Shown: positions 47,585 to 57,496, counted from the first letter of the stretch. The stretch is DNA of 64,000 bases from Porphyridium purpureum (GCA_008690995.1 VRMN01000004.1:124001-188000); one strand, 5' to 3'. Made by a program: numbers and translations. The notes: generated from the letters alone by a model not told the origin.

Positions 47585-48508
47585 ATGGATTGTGCTTTTA
47601 CGGGGAGTGCGAGCGGCGCTTGGACACCGCGAGCAGCGCGCGCGACAGCATTGAATGGCGCCAACGTCGCTGGGCTTCGCATCCACGCTGCGCGGGATGG
47701 CGGCATGCCGCGTGTAGAGGCGCGCACACGGCGTCGTTGCGGGCGCGTTCACGCGACACCCGCGAGGAATGTGGCGGCTGCTATGACTATGACTGCTGCA
47801 GAGCAAGAAAATGTCAGTGAGGACAAGGAAGCGGGCTCAACGGAGAAGACGTGGCCCGAGAAAAAGGGGCTGGAGCACTTCCAGATGGGACAAAAGGTGA
47901 CGGGAAAGGTCTTTCGTCTGGTGCCCTTTGGCGCATTTGTGGACATTGGTGCTACCAAGGCTGGGCTGCTGCATGTGCGCGACATGAGTACCGAGTTTGT
48001 GGATAGGCCTGAAGACGTGGTCTCGAATAAGCAAGTGGTCGAGGTGTATATCAAATATCTGGACGTCGAGCAGCAGAAACTTGCGCTGTCCCTGCTACCA
48101 CGAACCGCGACCTCCAGGGATAAGAATCTCGCAAACTTTGCGCTCGGTGAGGAGGTAAAGGGTACAGTGCAGCGCGTCACAAATTATGGCGTGTTTCTGG
48201 ACGTCGGGGCAAGCTGCGACGCGTTTTTGCATGTCAGCGACATCTGGGGCCGGCGGCCGCGCGAGACCATGGAGTCGATGCGCTTTGGTGAGACGGTTCG
48301 AGCGTGGGTAAGCCACATTGATGAGACGAAGAGCTTTTTGCGCGTGAGTGCGCGCGCTTCCAGAAAGGACAAAAAAGCAGCGCGGTCAGATTCTGAGGCA
48401 CTGGTTGATATTACGGAGGTTTTCAAGCGGCCGTCGCAATCATCCGCGAATGCTGATGAAACCAAGGATTATATGTTTGAAGAGGACGGCGGGTCTGACT
48501 ACTCGTAG
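47585..48508 (+). CDS. Plastid-type protein with two S1 RNA-binding domains
   Basis: The ATG at 47585 is chosen because the longer frame begins with a GTG. The protein has 307 residues. The first 65 or so are Arg/Ala rich and acid-poor (MDCAFTGSASG...), fitting a plastid transit peptide with an early Phe. Two S1 OB-fold domains follow at about 99-172 (GQKVTGKVFRLVPFGAFVDIG, GLLHVRDMS) and 184-257 (GEEVKGTVQRVTNYGVFLDVG, AFLHVSDI). The tail is acidic. S1 proteins of this size act in plastid translation or RNA stability, either as a short ribosomal protein S1-like factor or like the plant S1-domain RNA chaperones. Convergent with the desaturase. Domains are certain, the role is inferred. Confidence 0.8.
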   Translation: MDCAFTGSASGAWTPRAARATALNGANVAGLRIHAARDGGMPRVEARTRRRCGRVHATPARNVAAAMTMTAAEQENVSEDKEAGSTEKTWPEKKGLEHFQMGQKVTGKVFRLVPFGAFVDIGATKAGLLHVRDMSTEFVDRPEDVVSNKQVVEVYIKYLDVEQQKLALSLLPRTATSRDKNLANFALGEEVKGTVQRVTNYGVFLDVGASCDAFLHVSDIWGRRPRETMESMRFGETVRAWVSHIDETKSFLRVSARASRKDKKAARSDSEALVDITEVFKRPSQSSANADETKDYMFEEDGGSDYS

Positions 48509-48707
48509 ACCTGTGCAGATGATACGAAAGATGCGTCGCTGCTGGGCAGATTGTTGTTTTCACCACATAATCACGAGGACGCTCCGACCCACAGCAAATT
48601 GGACAAAACTCTTGCTCGGATCCGGAAAAACTTTGGGGCTATTTTTTATAAAGAAGAAAAACCAGAACGAAAGTCGGACGTACACTCAACCCTCTTCAGA
48701 TAAACTA

Positions 48708-50123
48708 CTATAGGGATTCCCCAAGCTTCGAGAGCATTTTCCACACTTCCATGTTACCTTCAATGAGGCCTTGACTGGCGTACGGAATATCATACTTGCT
48801 GCAAAACTTGGTGAGAATTTCGCGCGCCTTGGGTAAGCTGTGTCGGGGCAGCTGAGGCCAGATGTGGTGCTCAATCTGGTAGCTGAGGCCACCGCTGAAC
48901 CACCGATTGAAAGCCGTCGGCTCAATATTTCTCGTCGTCAGGACCTGCATCTGGACAAAGTCGGTTGACTTCATTTCTTCCTCGGAGAGGACTTTCATCG
49001 CGTTGTGCCCGACGGTGAACACGACGCCGAGTAGCACACCACCCATCGCCTGGCTCACCACCAAAAAGAGCGCGACATGGACCCAGCTCTTGAGCAAGGA
49101 CAGCAAGTAGAAGTAGGCGCCGTGATGCATGAGAAGCGCGACGATCTCCACCGCGCGCCAGCTGTTTCCGCCCACAAAGTTCCAGACCGGCGCGCGCTGG
49201 AAGAGAAGGCTCTGCAGGAGCCAGCTGATGCGCGCCACGCACAGAACCGGCCAGTAAAAGATCTTCTGGTTCTTCATGAGGAACATGGGCAGATCCTCCA
49301 TCTCCTTGCTATCACCCTCGATGAGTTTCTCGCTCCACAAGAGCACGGGCACAGTGTCGATGTCTGGGTCTGGCCCAGCGGCCGTTGACGTCACGTTTGG
49401 AGCGGCGTGGTGGTGGTTGTGCTTCATCTTCCACCAGGATACCGAAAAGCCCTGATAGACATTACCAACAACAAGACCGACCAGGTTGTTGAACACCCTG
49501 TTCTTGAACACCTGATGGTGCAGAAAGTCGTGTGCGAGCCAGCCGCACTGCTGCCAGAAGAGTGCCATGGTGAACGCGGCGAGCGCCGTGACGATCATCG
49601 AGTCCTTCATGCCGAGCGCCATGACCACCGAGAGGGCGCAAATCGCAGACGTGGACAGGAACTTGAACAGGTAGAAGAACTTGTTCGAGTCGAACGCGCG
49701 CAGCTTGACAAGTTCCGCACGCATCTTTCGGATATCAGCTTGGTACTCGTGTGGCGAATGCCCATTAAGCTGCTTAGACGGTTTGGCAGAGAGCGCGTCC
49801 TCCTCGAGGTTTCCCACGAGGAACTGCGGCATCATTTTCCACGTGGCGGGCGTGTGAAACGCGGCAAACACGTCCGTTGCGTCCTGCCCGGCGGCGGTCA
49901 GAATGATCTCGCCGCCAGGGTGAACGTTCTCAAAGCCGGTCACATCGTACACACGGCCGTTCACCGCAATCCACACCGACTCCCTTGAGGCGTGCCCCGC
50001 GAGCTCCTTCCTGGTCACCACGCGCTCGGCCGGACTCAGCGCGTTGGCCGTCGCGCCAGAGACTACTTCTTTGACCGCGCTCACGCCGCGGTCCTTGCTT
50101 CCGGAGTCCACATTCGGCGCCAT
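48708..50123 (-). CDS. Front-end fatty acid desaturase (delta-5 or delta-6) with fused cytochrome b5
   Basis: The ATG at 50121-50123 (MAPNVDSGS) gives 471 residues, usual for the family. The longer upstream frame is CT/GA-rich leader and is not taken as coding. A cytochrome b5 domain occupies about 33-105, with the heme motif HPGG at 68-71. The desaturase has the three His boxes: HDFLHH (198-203), HNHHH (235-239) and QIEHH (416-420). The Gln replacing the first His of box three marks front-end desaturases. Hydrophobic segments lie between boxes one/two and three. The enzyme sits in the ER and inserts a double bond between an existing one and the carboxyl end, on the route to arachidonic and eicosapentaenoic acids. 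Delta-5 versus delta-6 cannot be decided from motifs. Confidence 0.93.
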   Translation of the reverse strand: MAPNVDSGSKDRGVSAVKEVVSGATANALSPAERVVTRKELAGHASRESVWIAVNGRVYDVTGFENVHPGGEIILTAAGQDATDVFAAFHTPATWKMMPQFLVGNLEEDALSAKPSKQLNGHSPHEYQADIRKMRAELVKLRAFDSNKFFYLFKFLSTSAICALSVVMALGMKDSMIVTALAAFTMALFWQQCGWLAHDFLHHQVFKNRVFNNLVGLVVGNVYQGFSVSWWKMKHNHHHAAPNVTSTAAGPDPDIDTVPVLLWSEKLIEGDSKEMEDLPMFLMKNQKIFYWPVLCVARISWLLQSLLFQRAPVWNFVGGNSWRAVEIVALLMHHGAYFYLLSLLKSWVHVALFLVVSQAMGGVLLGVVFTVGHNAMKVLSEEEMKSTDFVQMQVLTTRNIEPTAFNRWFSGGLSYQIEHHIWPQLPRHSLPKAREILTKFCSKYDIPYASQGLIEGNMEVWKMLSKLGESL

Positions 50124-50966
50124 CAAATGCCTCCACCCGCTTGTCCACACCACCCACCAACCCCCGCCTCCCGTCCGATCCCGCCGCACACCACGCCCAC
50201 ACCCTCTGCTTCCTCCCCTCTTTCCCCTCCGTCCCACACACTCCACGCTTTTCACTTCCGCTATATACCCTATACAACCCCAACACCCAACACCCCACCT
50301 ACCCCAACTTCGGCGCAGTCCCAACCACCGCACAAACCCCACCACCCCCAACTCGCTGGACTTCCCTCCCAACCGCGTCGTTAACTTCCTATCCAAACAC
50401 CCACTTCCAATCACACACCCACTCCGCGTCTGCGCGTGTTTCGGTATCGCCCGCGCGACGTCGCTCCAAAACACTAGCAGGCTGATACACCAACACCACC
50501 ACCACCATAAAACACTCAACAGAACAAACCGGACTAGCGCTTTTGCGTGCCTTTCGATTTCTTTCCGTCTGGTTTTGTCCCTGTCCTCCGCGTTGAGTGA
50601 GCTCACGGGGGACGCTCGTTTTGGGTGGCAAACACCACGACAACTGACTTGCGCAAAGCACAACTTTCGATCGGATTCTTCTCCCCAGATGCTTACAGCC
50701 TCGTTGTACTAGTGGTAAGACTAGTCCTGCTCGTCGTATAAGAAGCCGCCTGTTTTCTTATCGGCAACGCTCCTCGATCGAGTCACAGAACACACGGACA
50801 CTGTACCGTGTCCGTTCGGGTCTGCCGCGCGGTGCGGCGGGCCACCGCGCGCTTGTGGCCACACAGAAAAGGATTCGGTACAGTGGGTGTACACTGGTTG
50901 GTTGCGGCGCGTCGCCCGGGTAGGGTTACGACTGTACTTTGCACGAAAAGGCAGCGGGGTACAGCT
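50124..50966. other. Intergenic region with the desaturase promoter
   Basis: The 250 bases next to the desaturase ATG are strongly CT-rich on the plus strand. A TATATA at 50262-50267 lies about 140 bases upstream of the ATG and is a candidate TATA box. Nothing supported as a gene was found in 50400-50966. Confidence 0.4.
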
Positions 50967-51932
50967 TTACGCGTGCGTCTTTGCGCAGTGCGCAATGTCG
51001 TCCGACTCGAGGATGAGTGGGGGCGCCGCGCGGTGCGGAGGCTGTGCGTCAGTCGTGAACGCCTGGCCTTGTGCCTGCAGGTAGCCAGTGGCGCCGAGCA
51101 CCGCGCATTTCGAGAGGTCGTCCACGCTGGTAGGTGGGCTGAACGCCAGCTCGAACGGCCCGCCAAGTTTCGACACCGCGCGCGCGGCTTGCGTCTGGTT
51201 GAACGCGTGCAGCGGCTTGCCGATCAGCTGCAGCGGCACGTTCAACGAGACGTTCACTTTCGGAATGGATATCTGGCGCGCGCCGTACACAAATGCAGGC
51301 CGGAGGATCGTCGCGTCCTTGCCAAACAGCTCCCCGGCAACCTGCTCGGCCATCTTTTTGCCTTCAAAGTACCCGCGCATGAACGCTGGCTGGAACGCGT
51401 ACATGCGCGCAGACACAAACACAAAGCGAGGCACTCCTGCCTCGTGCGCAGCTCGAGCAACGCTCACATTCGTGTCGCCGCAGATGCGTCGCATCTGCTC
51501 GTTCGAACCAAACCCGCCCACACAACTTACCACTCCGCTTGCCCCGCTCAGTGCATACTTCCAGCTCTCCGGCTCGAGCGCGTCGCCACGCAGCCACGCC
51601 ACGCCGTCCAGGGATGCGTCCTTTAGTTGCGCAGACGAGGCGCCTGACCGACTGATGCACAACACGCTGAGGCCGCATCGCTTCGCGTACCGAGCGATAT
51701 GCGATCCCACGTACCCTGCGCCTCCCACCACTACCAGCGTCTTGCGCTCGGGACTCTCATTTCCACTTTGCTCTTGCGCCTGCGCTTCGCCACTACTGGT
51801 CTGCGTGCACAGCCACTGCCTCCCTGGCAGCGAATTTTCCCGCGGCGCGCGCCACGACGAGCACAGCGTCTGCGCACGACACCACCGAGCGTACGCCTGT
51901 TGCACGCCGCGCGCATTCACCAGGAGCTGCAT
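50967..51932 (-). CDS. Plastid-type NAD(P)-binding Rossmann protein (atypical SDR, At1g32220-like)
   Basis: The ATG at 51930-51932 gives 321 residues. The longer frame begins with a GTG. A presequence of about 60 residues, rich in Arg, Ser and Ala, precedes the Rossmann motif VVVGGAGYVGSHIA (GGXGXXG at about 69-75). The atypical-SDR signature VVSCVGGFGSNEQM (about 134-147) and RGYFEGKKMAE (about 186-196) with Tyr and Lys follow, then ATILRPAFVYG. These match plant plastoglobule-associated At1g32220-type proteins, whose reaction is not established. NDUFA9-like complex I proteins are related, but the GGFGSN motif favours the plastid group. Plastid targeting is inferred. Confidence 0.78.
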   Translation of the reverse strand: MQLLVNARGVQQAYARWCRAQTLCSSWRAPRENSLPGRQWLCTQTSSGEAQAQEQSGNESPERKTLVVVGGAGYVGSHIARYAKRCGLSVLCISRSGASSAQLKDASLDGVAWLRGDALEPESWKYALSGASGVVSCVGGFGSNEQMRRICGDTNVSVARAAHEAGVPRFVFVSARMYAFQPAFMRGYFEGKKMAEQVAGELFGKDATILRPAFVYGARQISIPKVNVSLNVPLQLIGKPLHAFNQTQAARAVSKLGGPFELAFSPPTSVDDLSKCAVLGATGYLQAQGQAFTTDAQPPHRAAPPLILESDDIAHCAKTHA

Positions 51933-52250
51933 CTTATGCGCGCTGCAGTCGGACCCGCTCCCACGTCGTGCCGGCTTGGCGTGCAGAGGTATCACGTCTC
52001 ACTCTGTCTGGAGCGCGGTCTCAACCCCAAGACCATGTGCTGCGTTCCAGACCTGCGCGCTCCAGCAACAACCACGAACGCGCCCATGGCGTTCCATTGT
52101 CATTACTGTACTCACTGAATCTCATACTAAACTGCACCTCGTTTTATAGTAAACCACAGATCTTGCCCAATGAAACGGCGCACGGACGTGAACCGTTTCC
52201 GCGGTCGGCATGTGCGTGCATGCCCGTGGGTTTTGACATTCTTGTCACAC

Positions 52251-53054
52251 TCACTCTTTGCGATAAATATACGCTGTCGATCGTCCTGTATCCCGGTTAC
52301 TCCCTTCCAGCTCGTCTTCCAAGATAAACCCGATTTCAGCACCTTCGATCAGCCGCTTGTCGATGGTAACGACAGACGCGCCGCTCTTCAACGCTTTGCC
52401 CAGCATGCCCGAAAGCTCTGCAAGGAAGGGACCAGCCGAAGGCCACGTGGTGGCATAGCACCATACCACATTGAACGAGCTAAGATCCTCCATCGCTCGG
52501 TAGTCGATGAGACGCAGTTCGCCTGGCGCCATCGGCAGCGATTCTGTTCCTCCGGTGGCAAACTGTTCTGCGCTCTGCAACCTGGTCAGCGCGTCTTGAT
52601 GAAGCGCAGATAGGATCTCCACACCAACCACTGCGATACTCTCTGGGTACAAAAGTCGAGCGGCAAGGACCAGTCTTCCAGAGCCAGATCCAATATCCAA
52701 CATTCGCACAGGTTGCGAATGATTCTGCATGACCCTGCGCAGGATGCGAACAAACAGGAGCAGATCGAGTTCGCCATACGTCATACTCTTGTCTGTATAC
52801 GATCCACGCTCTTCGACGGCGGCCGAGTTTGCCAGCGAACGCCGCTGCAAAAAGTCTGCGTTCACCGAGCCCCGCTCGTACACGTTCAACACAAGCCGCA
52901 GAGCGGCAGCCTCGCGCGATGAAAGCGCTGCGGCGCGCTTGCGTGTTCCCTGGACCGATCTCACTGTCACGACCGCGGCCGCGGCCAGCAGCCCAAACGC
53001 CAGCAGCGCCGCACCAATCACGCGGCCTGGATCCACATCCGGCTGCAAGCCCAT
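52251..53054 (-). CDS. Membrane-anchored SAM-dependent methyltransferase (Dot1-like fold)
   Basis: The ATG at 53052-53054 gives 267 residues. The frame is open further upstream, but that part overlaps the divergent transporter and looks like antisense noise. One N-terminal membrane span (about 10-31) follows MGLQPDVDPGR. The methyltransferase part starts with MTYGELDLLLFVRILRRV (about 91-108), where YGEL resembles the Dot1/plant methyltransferase entry motif. The SAM-binding VRMLDIGSGSGRLVLAA (about 116-132) and VVGVEI (about 143-148) come next. The substrate is unknown. Related lysine methyltransferases modify mitochondrial and other proteins. Divergent from the transporter gene with about 340 bases between starts. 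Confidence 0.75.
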   Translation of the reverse strand: MGLQPDVDPGRVIGAALLAFGLLAAAAVVTVRSVQGTRKRAAALSSREAAALRLVLNVYERGSVNADFLQRRSLANSAAVEERGSYTDKSMTYGELDLLLFVRILRRVMQNHSQPVRMLDIGSGSGRLVLAARLLYPESIAVVGVEILSALHQDALTRLQSAEQFATGGTESLPMAPGELRLIDYRAMEDLSSFNVVWCYATTWPSAGPFLAELSGMLGKALKSGASVVTIDKRLIEGAEIGFILEDELEGSNRDTGRSTAYIYRKE

Positions 53055-53395
53055 CCGCAGCCGCGCTCGGATGGAGCGTCTGTCGTGTCCACGTGGAACG
53101 CGCGGCCGGCTTTCACATGATCCAGGCGCTCGCCTGCATCGCGGAACGTTCAGAGCACGGGGACTACATCCCACGAAACCACACCGCATGTCAACATGTG
53201 ACGTGCGGAACGAATGCTGGCTTCCCGAATCTCGCACGGCTCCGCAAGCATGCGAGCTCAATCGCCTGACACTGTACACCCAGCATTGGATAGCTAATCG
53301 CGAGTAGTGTACAGTTGGAAAGATCGATACGCAGCAGGCGTGAAGGGTTGGGAGTGACGAAGCACGAGCGCACGAGAAGCGCAGGTGTGAGTGAG

Positions 53396-54667
53396 ATGGC
53401 ATGCTTCCTGTTTTCTGGAGGAAGTGCATGGACACCCGCATCGGCAACAGCGCGGTGCAATGGAACCAACTCGCTGCCGCTGCATGAAAAACGGGCGCGA
53501 CATGCTCCCGGCGCACGAGTCTCATGGCATTGGCGAGTCGGCGCGGCGTCCTTTCCTCGGTCGAGATCAAGGTCTGGGTCGAAGCGCGTCCTAGGAGCAA
53601 CGAATTCGTCGCCGGGTCCGGCTCCGGCTTCGTCGTCGTCGTCGCCTGCGTTTCCCGTGCGGCTGGCGGTGGGTGCGATCATGTTGGGCGTTATGAATCG
53701 AATGTTGTACAAAATGCAGCTCGTGCCGTTAAAGTCGTTTTCCGTGCTGCTCTCGTTGATGGCGCCGGTGCTATACACATCACTCTATGCAGCAGTCATG
53801 ATGGTGCGCATCCGCCAGAAAAAGATCACCGCACCGATGCTCGCGTATGCCAAGAGGCGGAAGAATTCTTTTGTGGTTATCGGTCTGTGCGAGGCCTTGT
53901 CGTTCACAATGCAGGTCTTCTCGGCGCCGCATATTCCCGGCTCCCTCTTGCCGGTACTTGCGCAGGCCATTCTGCTCTTCAGTATGCTGTATTCATCGCT
54001 CATACTCCACACGAGGTATGATGCCATTCAGCTACTAGGCGCATGCGGGACTGTGCTCGGTGTCATTTTGTGCACCATACCCAGTCTTTACTCGTCTGCC
54101 GCGTCCGCGTCCGTTGGTACCGTAATATCTGCCGATGTAATGAAGTACTCTGTCATCTACGCGCTGAGCATGGCGTTTTTAGCAATGGCCGTGACCCTAA
54201 AGGACCGCGCGTTCCGAATGGCAGACCTGCGGCTGGACGTGTTCGTGGTCAACACGTGCGCGTCCTTTTCGCAATTACTCGCGTCTCTTGCGCTTTTGCC
54301 ACTGACTTTGCGCGTGGCGACCTCACTGAGCTTGCATGAGCTCGTTTCCGGCGGATTTGATGTCCTGTCTGGATCGACGTCGCCATACATGCCGTGGCTG
54401 ACGCTAGGTTACTTTAGCGTGAATCTCGCGTTCAACGTGACAAGTCTCAAGCTCATGCGAGAAGCAAGCGCAGTGCAGGCGCTCTTGGTGGGGCTCGTGA
54501 CCGTGCCGCTGAGCGCACTCGTCTTCACGTGCGTTCCGTTGCCTTTGCTACCAAAGTCACCGTTCAGTGCCTTTTTCCTTGTGGGGTTGGCAGTGCTCCT
54601 GACAGGCGTCGTCACGTTCAACTACAAGCAGTTTCAAAGCCCGGCAGTGCAGCCACAAGGGACGTAG
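53396..54667 (+). CDS. CRT/CLT-type transporter, probably of the plastid envelope
   Basis: The ATG at 53396 gives 423 residues; the open frame begins with a TTG further upstream. The first 85 residues are Ser/Arg/Ala rich (MACFLFSGG...), fitting a plastid presequence. About ten hydrophobic spans follow. The first carries NRMLYKMQLVPLKSF, and the fourth and fifth carry GLCEALSFTMQVFSAPHIPG and LLPVLAQAILLFSMLYSSL. These are hallmarks of the chloroquine-resistance-transporter family in the drug/metabolite superfamily (R..YK..LVP...., GL.EA, .PG...P.L.Q). Plant CLTs export gamma-glutamylcysteine and glutathione from plastids. The substrate here is inferred only by family. Confidence 0.85.
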   Translation: MACFLFSGGSAWTPASATARCNGTNSLPLHEKRARHAPGARVSWHWRVGAASFPRSRSRSGSKRVLGATNSSPGPAPASSSSSPAFPVRLAVGAIMLGVMNRMLYKMQLVPLKSFSVLLSLMAPVLYTSLYAAVMMVRIRQKKITAPMLAYAKRRKNSFVVIGLCEALSFTMQVFSAPHIPGSLLPVLAQAILLFSMLYSSLILHTRYDAIQLLGACGTVLGVILCTIPSLYSSAASASVGTVISADVMKYSVIYALSMAFLAMAVTLKDRAFRMADLRLDVFVVNTCASFSQLLASLALLPLTLRVATSLSLHELVSGGFDVLSGSTSPYMPWLTLGYFSVNLAFNVTSLKLMREASAVQALLVGLVTVPLSALVFTCVPLPLLPKSPFSAFFLVGLAVLLTGVVTFNYKQFQSPAVQPQGT

Positions 54668-54881
54668 TGGGTCGCTGCATGGCTCGTGTGTATTTGACGT
54701 TGTTCCTTTTTTTCGTTTTGAAAGTTGTATATCCTACAATTAGACAGGCACGTCAGGGCAGCTCGAGGGTGCGGAATGGATCGTCCTATTCTCTCCTTTG
54801 TGGACGCGTCTCTTGGTTGCCTATGTGATAATTTGCGCAAGACCCCAGCGAAACATTTTTTTTGGGGCTCAATTCCAAATT

Positions 54882-55489
54882 TCACGACGTAAAAAGCTTT
54901 GCGCGCTCCTTCTCGAGAACGAGCTTGACACGGCTCAGCGCGCTGACGTCGTTCTCTATGGCCTTGAGGTCATCCGCTGTATACGGCGGGGTCAGGCGTA
55001 ACGTGTCTAGAATGATAATACTGTCTTGCGGGCCCCAGCGGCACGGCAGCGTTTTGGACAACGCGCGGAATACCTCGACGCCACGATCCGGAATGCCGAT
55101 GTCATGTCGGCGCTGGTAGTCGCGGATGATGGCGTTGGACACCTTTTCGCGCTCACGAATCTGCTCCCACGGAAGCGGTGGCAGCGGCCGACGCAGCGCC
55201 GCCACGACGGCGGACTTGTCCTCGGGTGTGGTATTGACGACTTCGACCTTGGCAAGCGTTGCAGTTCGGACGAGCACGACCACGTGCGCCCCGTCAGCAG
55301 CGTTGCTCGCATCCTTGAGCGTGTCGCTCTTGTTCTCGACCACCACGGCCGCGCAGTTCATCTCCGGATCAAAGGTAAACAGGCTGCCTGAACCACGTCG
55401 CCACTCGAGGTGGTCATCTTGACCTCGAGCCCGACCATCCAGTCCTTGAGTCCCGCATCGCCACTCCTATTCCCATTCACCGTCTCCAT
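54882..55489 (-). CDS. LSM12: LSM12 homologue with a one-base frame jump in the Lsm part
   Basis: The C-terminal anticodon-binding (AD) domain is clear: QIREREKVSNAI, RALSKTLPCRWGPQDSIIILD and TPPYTADD match LSM12, an RNA-associated protein of stress granules and translation control (and an NAADP receptor in animals). The N-terminal Lsm part is also visible but in two frames. METVNGNRSGDAGLKD...VGLEVKMTTSSGDVV (ATG at 55487-55489) breaks off near 55388, and the neighbouring frame resumes GSLFTFDPEMNCAAVVVE. One missing base in the CAGGC run would explain it. I cannot tell a sequencing error from a real mutation, a programmed frameshift or an unusual intron; no GT-AG pair fits. If real, only a start inside the second frame (ATG 55361) yields the AD domain. 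Confidence 0.7.
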
Positions 55490-55950
55490 CCCCTCTGCGA
55501 CCATCTGCAGCACGCCCTCCTCGAGTCCACGTCCGCGGTAACCCACACCGACGATCACCTACTCTGCTCGAATGCCGGAAACCCCCCACCGCGCAGATCG
55601 ACGCTCCGCCTCCGCCCAGGAAGGTCTATCACTGTCCTCCGCTACCCCACCACCACCATTCCTTTCAGCGCTCCAGCGCCCGCGTCTACCGCGCCGCCCG
55701 CACGTCACGCTCCCTACCCACCACCACCACCACCTCCTCTCCTTCCCTCCCCACCCGGTTCTCCCTCTTCTTCCCCTTCCTCCCCACACGCCACCGCCTC
55801 TCTCCCTTCACCCCTACAGAGGTACTGCGCACACTAGAAGAATAACGCCGCCGTCATATACACAAACAGACCTCTATAAAAATGACCATTGACACACCAT
55901 CTAAACTGAACCCTGTCGCGTTATATAAATGTACTTAAAGTGTCACTGTA
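55490..55950. other. CT-rich intergenic region upstream of LSM12
   Basis: The first 330 bases are highly CT-rich on the plus strand, like the desaturase promoter. Although an open frame crosses it (55572-55892), its Pro/His/Ser composition is explained by the base bias. The AT-rich TTATATAAATGTAC at 55920 ends at the Tc1/mariner target TA. Confidence 0.4.
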
Positions 55951-57496
55951 CAGTCCTGGCCAAGATGTTTGCAACACCCTCATAAAAAGTGAAATTCGTG
56001 TAAAAGTGAAGAATCTTGATAGACAAGGGTGTGTTTTGAGCACGCCAATCGCTCGCGCGTCCCAAGAAACACTGGGGAGCGTCCAGCGGGGAGCAAAAAG
56101 CAAGGAATGAGTGGATAGGCATGAGAGACAGTAAAAAGGGGGCGTTGGCGGGGGACGCAAGTTTTGGAATGCAAGAAAGAAAACATGAAGAGGAAGAAGG
56201 ACGAGACTTTAATACTTGGTGTGGTGGCCGCGCGCGTCCAGAACAGCTTGAAGACGGCGAGGCATGGACTCCAAGAGTGGAACTACGTACTTTTGAGCCT
56301 CGGTCGCCCACGCCGCAAGCACGGCAGCCCTAAGTTCTGCGACGCGCGCGAACTGGCGGCCTTTTCGGTAAACCACGCGCGACAAGACGCCCCACACGTT
56401 CTCAATTGGGTTAAGGTCGGGAGACCTTGCAGGCCACGGCAGCACAGTCACGCCGAGTGCGTCGAGCCACGCCTTAGTCGCGTTAGCCGTATGTGCCGGG
56501 GCATTGTCTTGGTGGAAAGTGAAATTGAAGTCAAACATTTCCAGGCCGAACGGAAGCAAGGCTTCCAGCAAGACTTGTTGATACTTCACGGCATTCAAGC
56601 CGCCCTCGACGAAGACGGCCATTGTTAGGCTGTGCAGGGACATACCGGCCCACATGTGAACCTTGCCACCTCCAGAGTGCTGGCGCCTGGCGTACGAACT
56701 TGACTTGACGCGACAGTCGACCCACCGCTGCGACGAGCCGAACGGACCATCGCAGCTCCAAATCTTCTCGTCTGAAAATACCACTTGATGCCAGAACGCC
56801 ATTGGTTTCGCAATGAATGCGGTGGCAAACGCCAAACGCTTCCTGATGTTGTCAGACGACAGCGACGGTTTCCGCGCGACTCGCTTGCAGCGAAGAAAGC
56901 CTGCTGCTTGAAGCGTCCGACGCACTGTCTTGGCCGAGCACTGCAAGTGCAGCTCGTGAACCACCTGTCCGCACGTCAGTGCATCAACAGATACGGCGCG
57001 AATGATGCGGCGTTCCGATTTGCGACTCAAAAGCCGTTTCGGACCTGGCTTCTTGCGGACACTTCGGCGCCCCCTTGACGCCAGATAACGGCTCACAGTT
57101 GCGTAGGACGGTCGCGAGCGATCTGGACGAGGCTTGAGAGCCTTCACAATGGCTCGCACCGACAGCTCCTGGCCCGCAAGGGCGTCGATCTGCCCTTTTT
57201 CGTGTTCCGACAGCCACGGCGCCATTGTCCGGCCGTTGCGCGCTCAATTTCGTTCGGGAGACTCTCCACTTGCGCACGACGAGATGGATCAGCGAGCGAA
57301 GATCCTTTGAGCACCTGCTGATGGTCTGGGGAAAACAAAAACGCGCGCGCCGCGCCTTGGTTCACCGTCATGCTCGATGTTGACAATGTTAAAAAAAGAG
57401 TTAAAAATAAGTTTTCTATTAAAATGGGCTATTTCACTATAAGATCCAATTTTTTGGACCAAAATGCAGGTGTTGCAAACATCTTGGCCAGGACTG
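55951..57496 (-). mobile_element. Tc1/mariner element 2, complete
   Basis: Flanked by TA at 55949-55950 and 57497-57498. The terminal inverted repeats start CAGTCCTGGCCAAGATG and match perfectly for 28 bases. Length is 1546 bp. It carries an uninterrupted transposase. It shares termini and transposase with element 1 at 40202-41750, and perfect terminal repeats and an open frame suggest recent activity. Confidence 0.93.
56209..57225 (-). CDS. Tc1/mariner transposase, intact
   Basis: 338 residues from an ATG. Two helix-turn-helix segments form a paired-like DNA-binding region: MAPWLSEHEKGQIDALAG to about residue 55, and SERRIIRAVSVDALTCGQVV onward. A GRRSVRKKPGPKR linker between them resembles an AT-hook/nuclear signal. 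The catalytic domain has Asp in VVFSDEKIW, Asp in HQDNAPAHTA and Glu in LNPIENVWG. Exactly 34 residues separate the last two, so it is DD34E as in Tc1. No stops or frameshifts are seen. Confidence 0.95.
   Translation of the reverse strand: MAPWLSEHEKGQIDALAGQELSVRAIVKALKPRPDRSRPSYATVSRYLASRGRRSVRKKPGPKRLLSRKSERRIIRAVSVDALTCGQVVHELHLQCSAKTVRRTLQAAGFLRCKRVARKPSLSSDNIRKRLAFATAFIAKPMAFWHQVVFSDEKIWSCDGPFGSSQRWVDCRVKSSSYARRQHSGGGKVHMWAGMSLHSLTMAVFVEGGLNAVKYQQVLLEALLPFGLEMFDFNFTFHQDNAPAHTANATKAWLDALGVTVLPWPARSPDLNPIENVWGVLSRVVYRKGRQFARVAELRAAVLAAWATEAQKYVVPLLESMPRRLQAVLDARGHHTKY

Noticed and set aside
50124-50663. N-terminal extension of the desaturase frame
   Set aside because: The extra 180 codons are low-complexity leader (Trp/Gly/Arg) from GA-rich DNA; known desaturases start close to the cytochrome b5 domain, as at 50123.
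50700-50735. Possible tRNA D-arm (GTACTAGTGGTAAGACTAG)
   Set aside because: It resembles the D-arm of tRNA-Pro, but I could not find a matching acceptor, anticodon stem or T-arm downstream, even allowing introns.
51088-52149. Plus-strand frame of 353 codons
   Set aside because: It lies antisense to the NAD(P)-binding protein, which has clear Rossmann motifs.
53055-53600. Longer N-terminus for the methyltransferase
   Set aside because: The upstream part overlaps the divergent transporter gene and lacks a recognisable presequence; the ATG at 53054 leads directly into a good membrane anchor.
55572-55892. Open frame of 106 codons, Pro/His/Ser rich
   Set aside because: The frame is a by-product of a strongly CT-biased promoter-like region upstream of LSM12.
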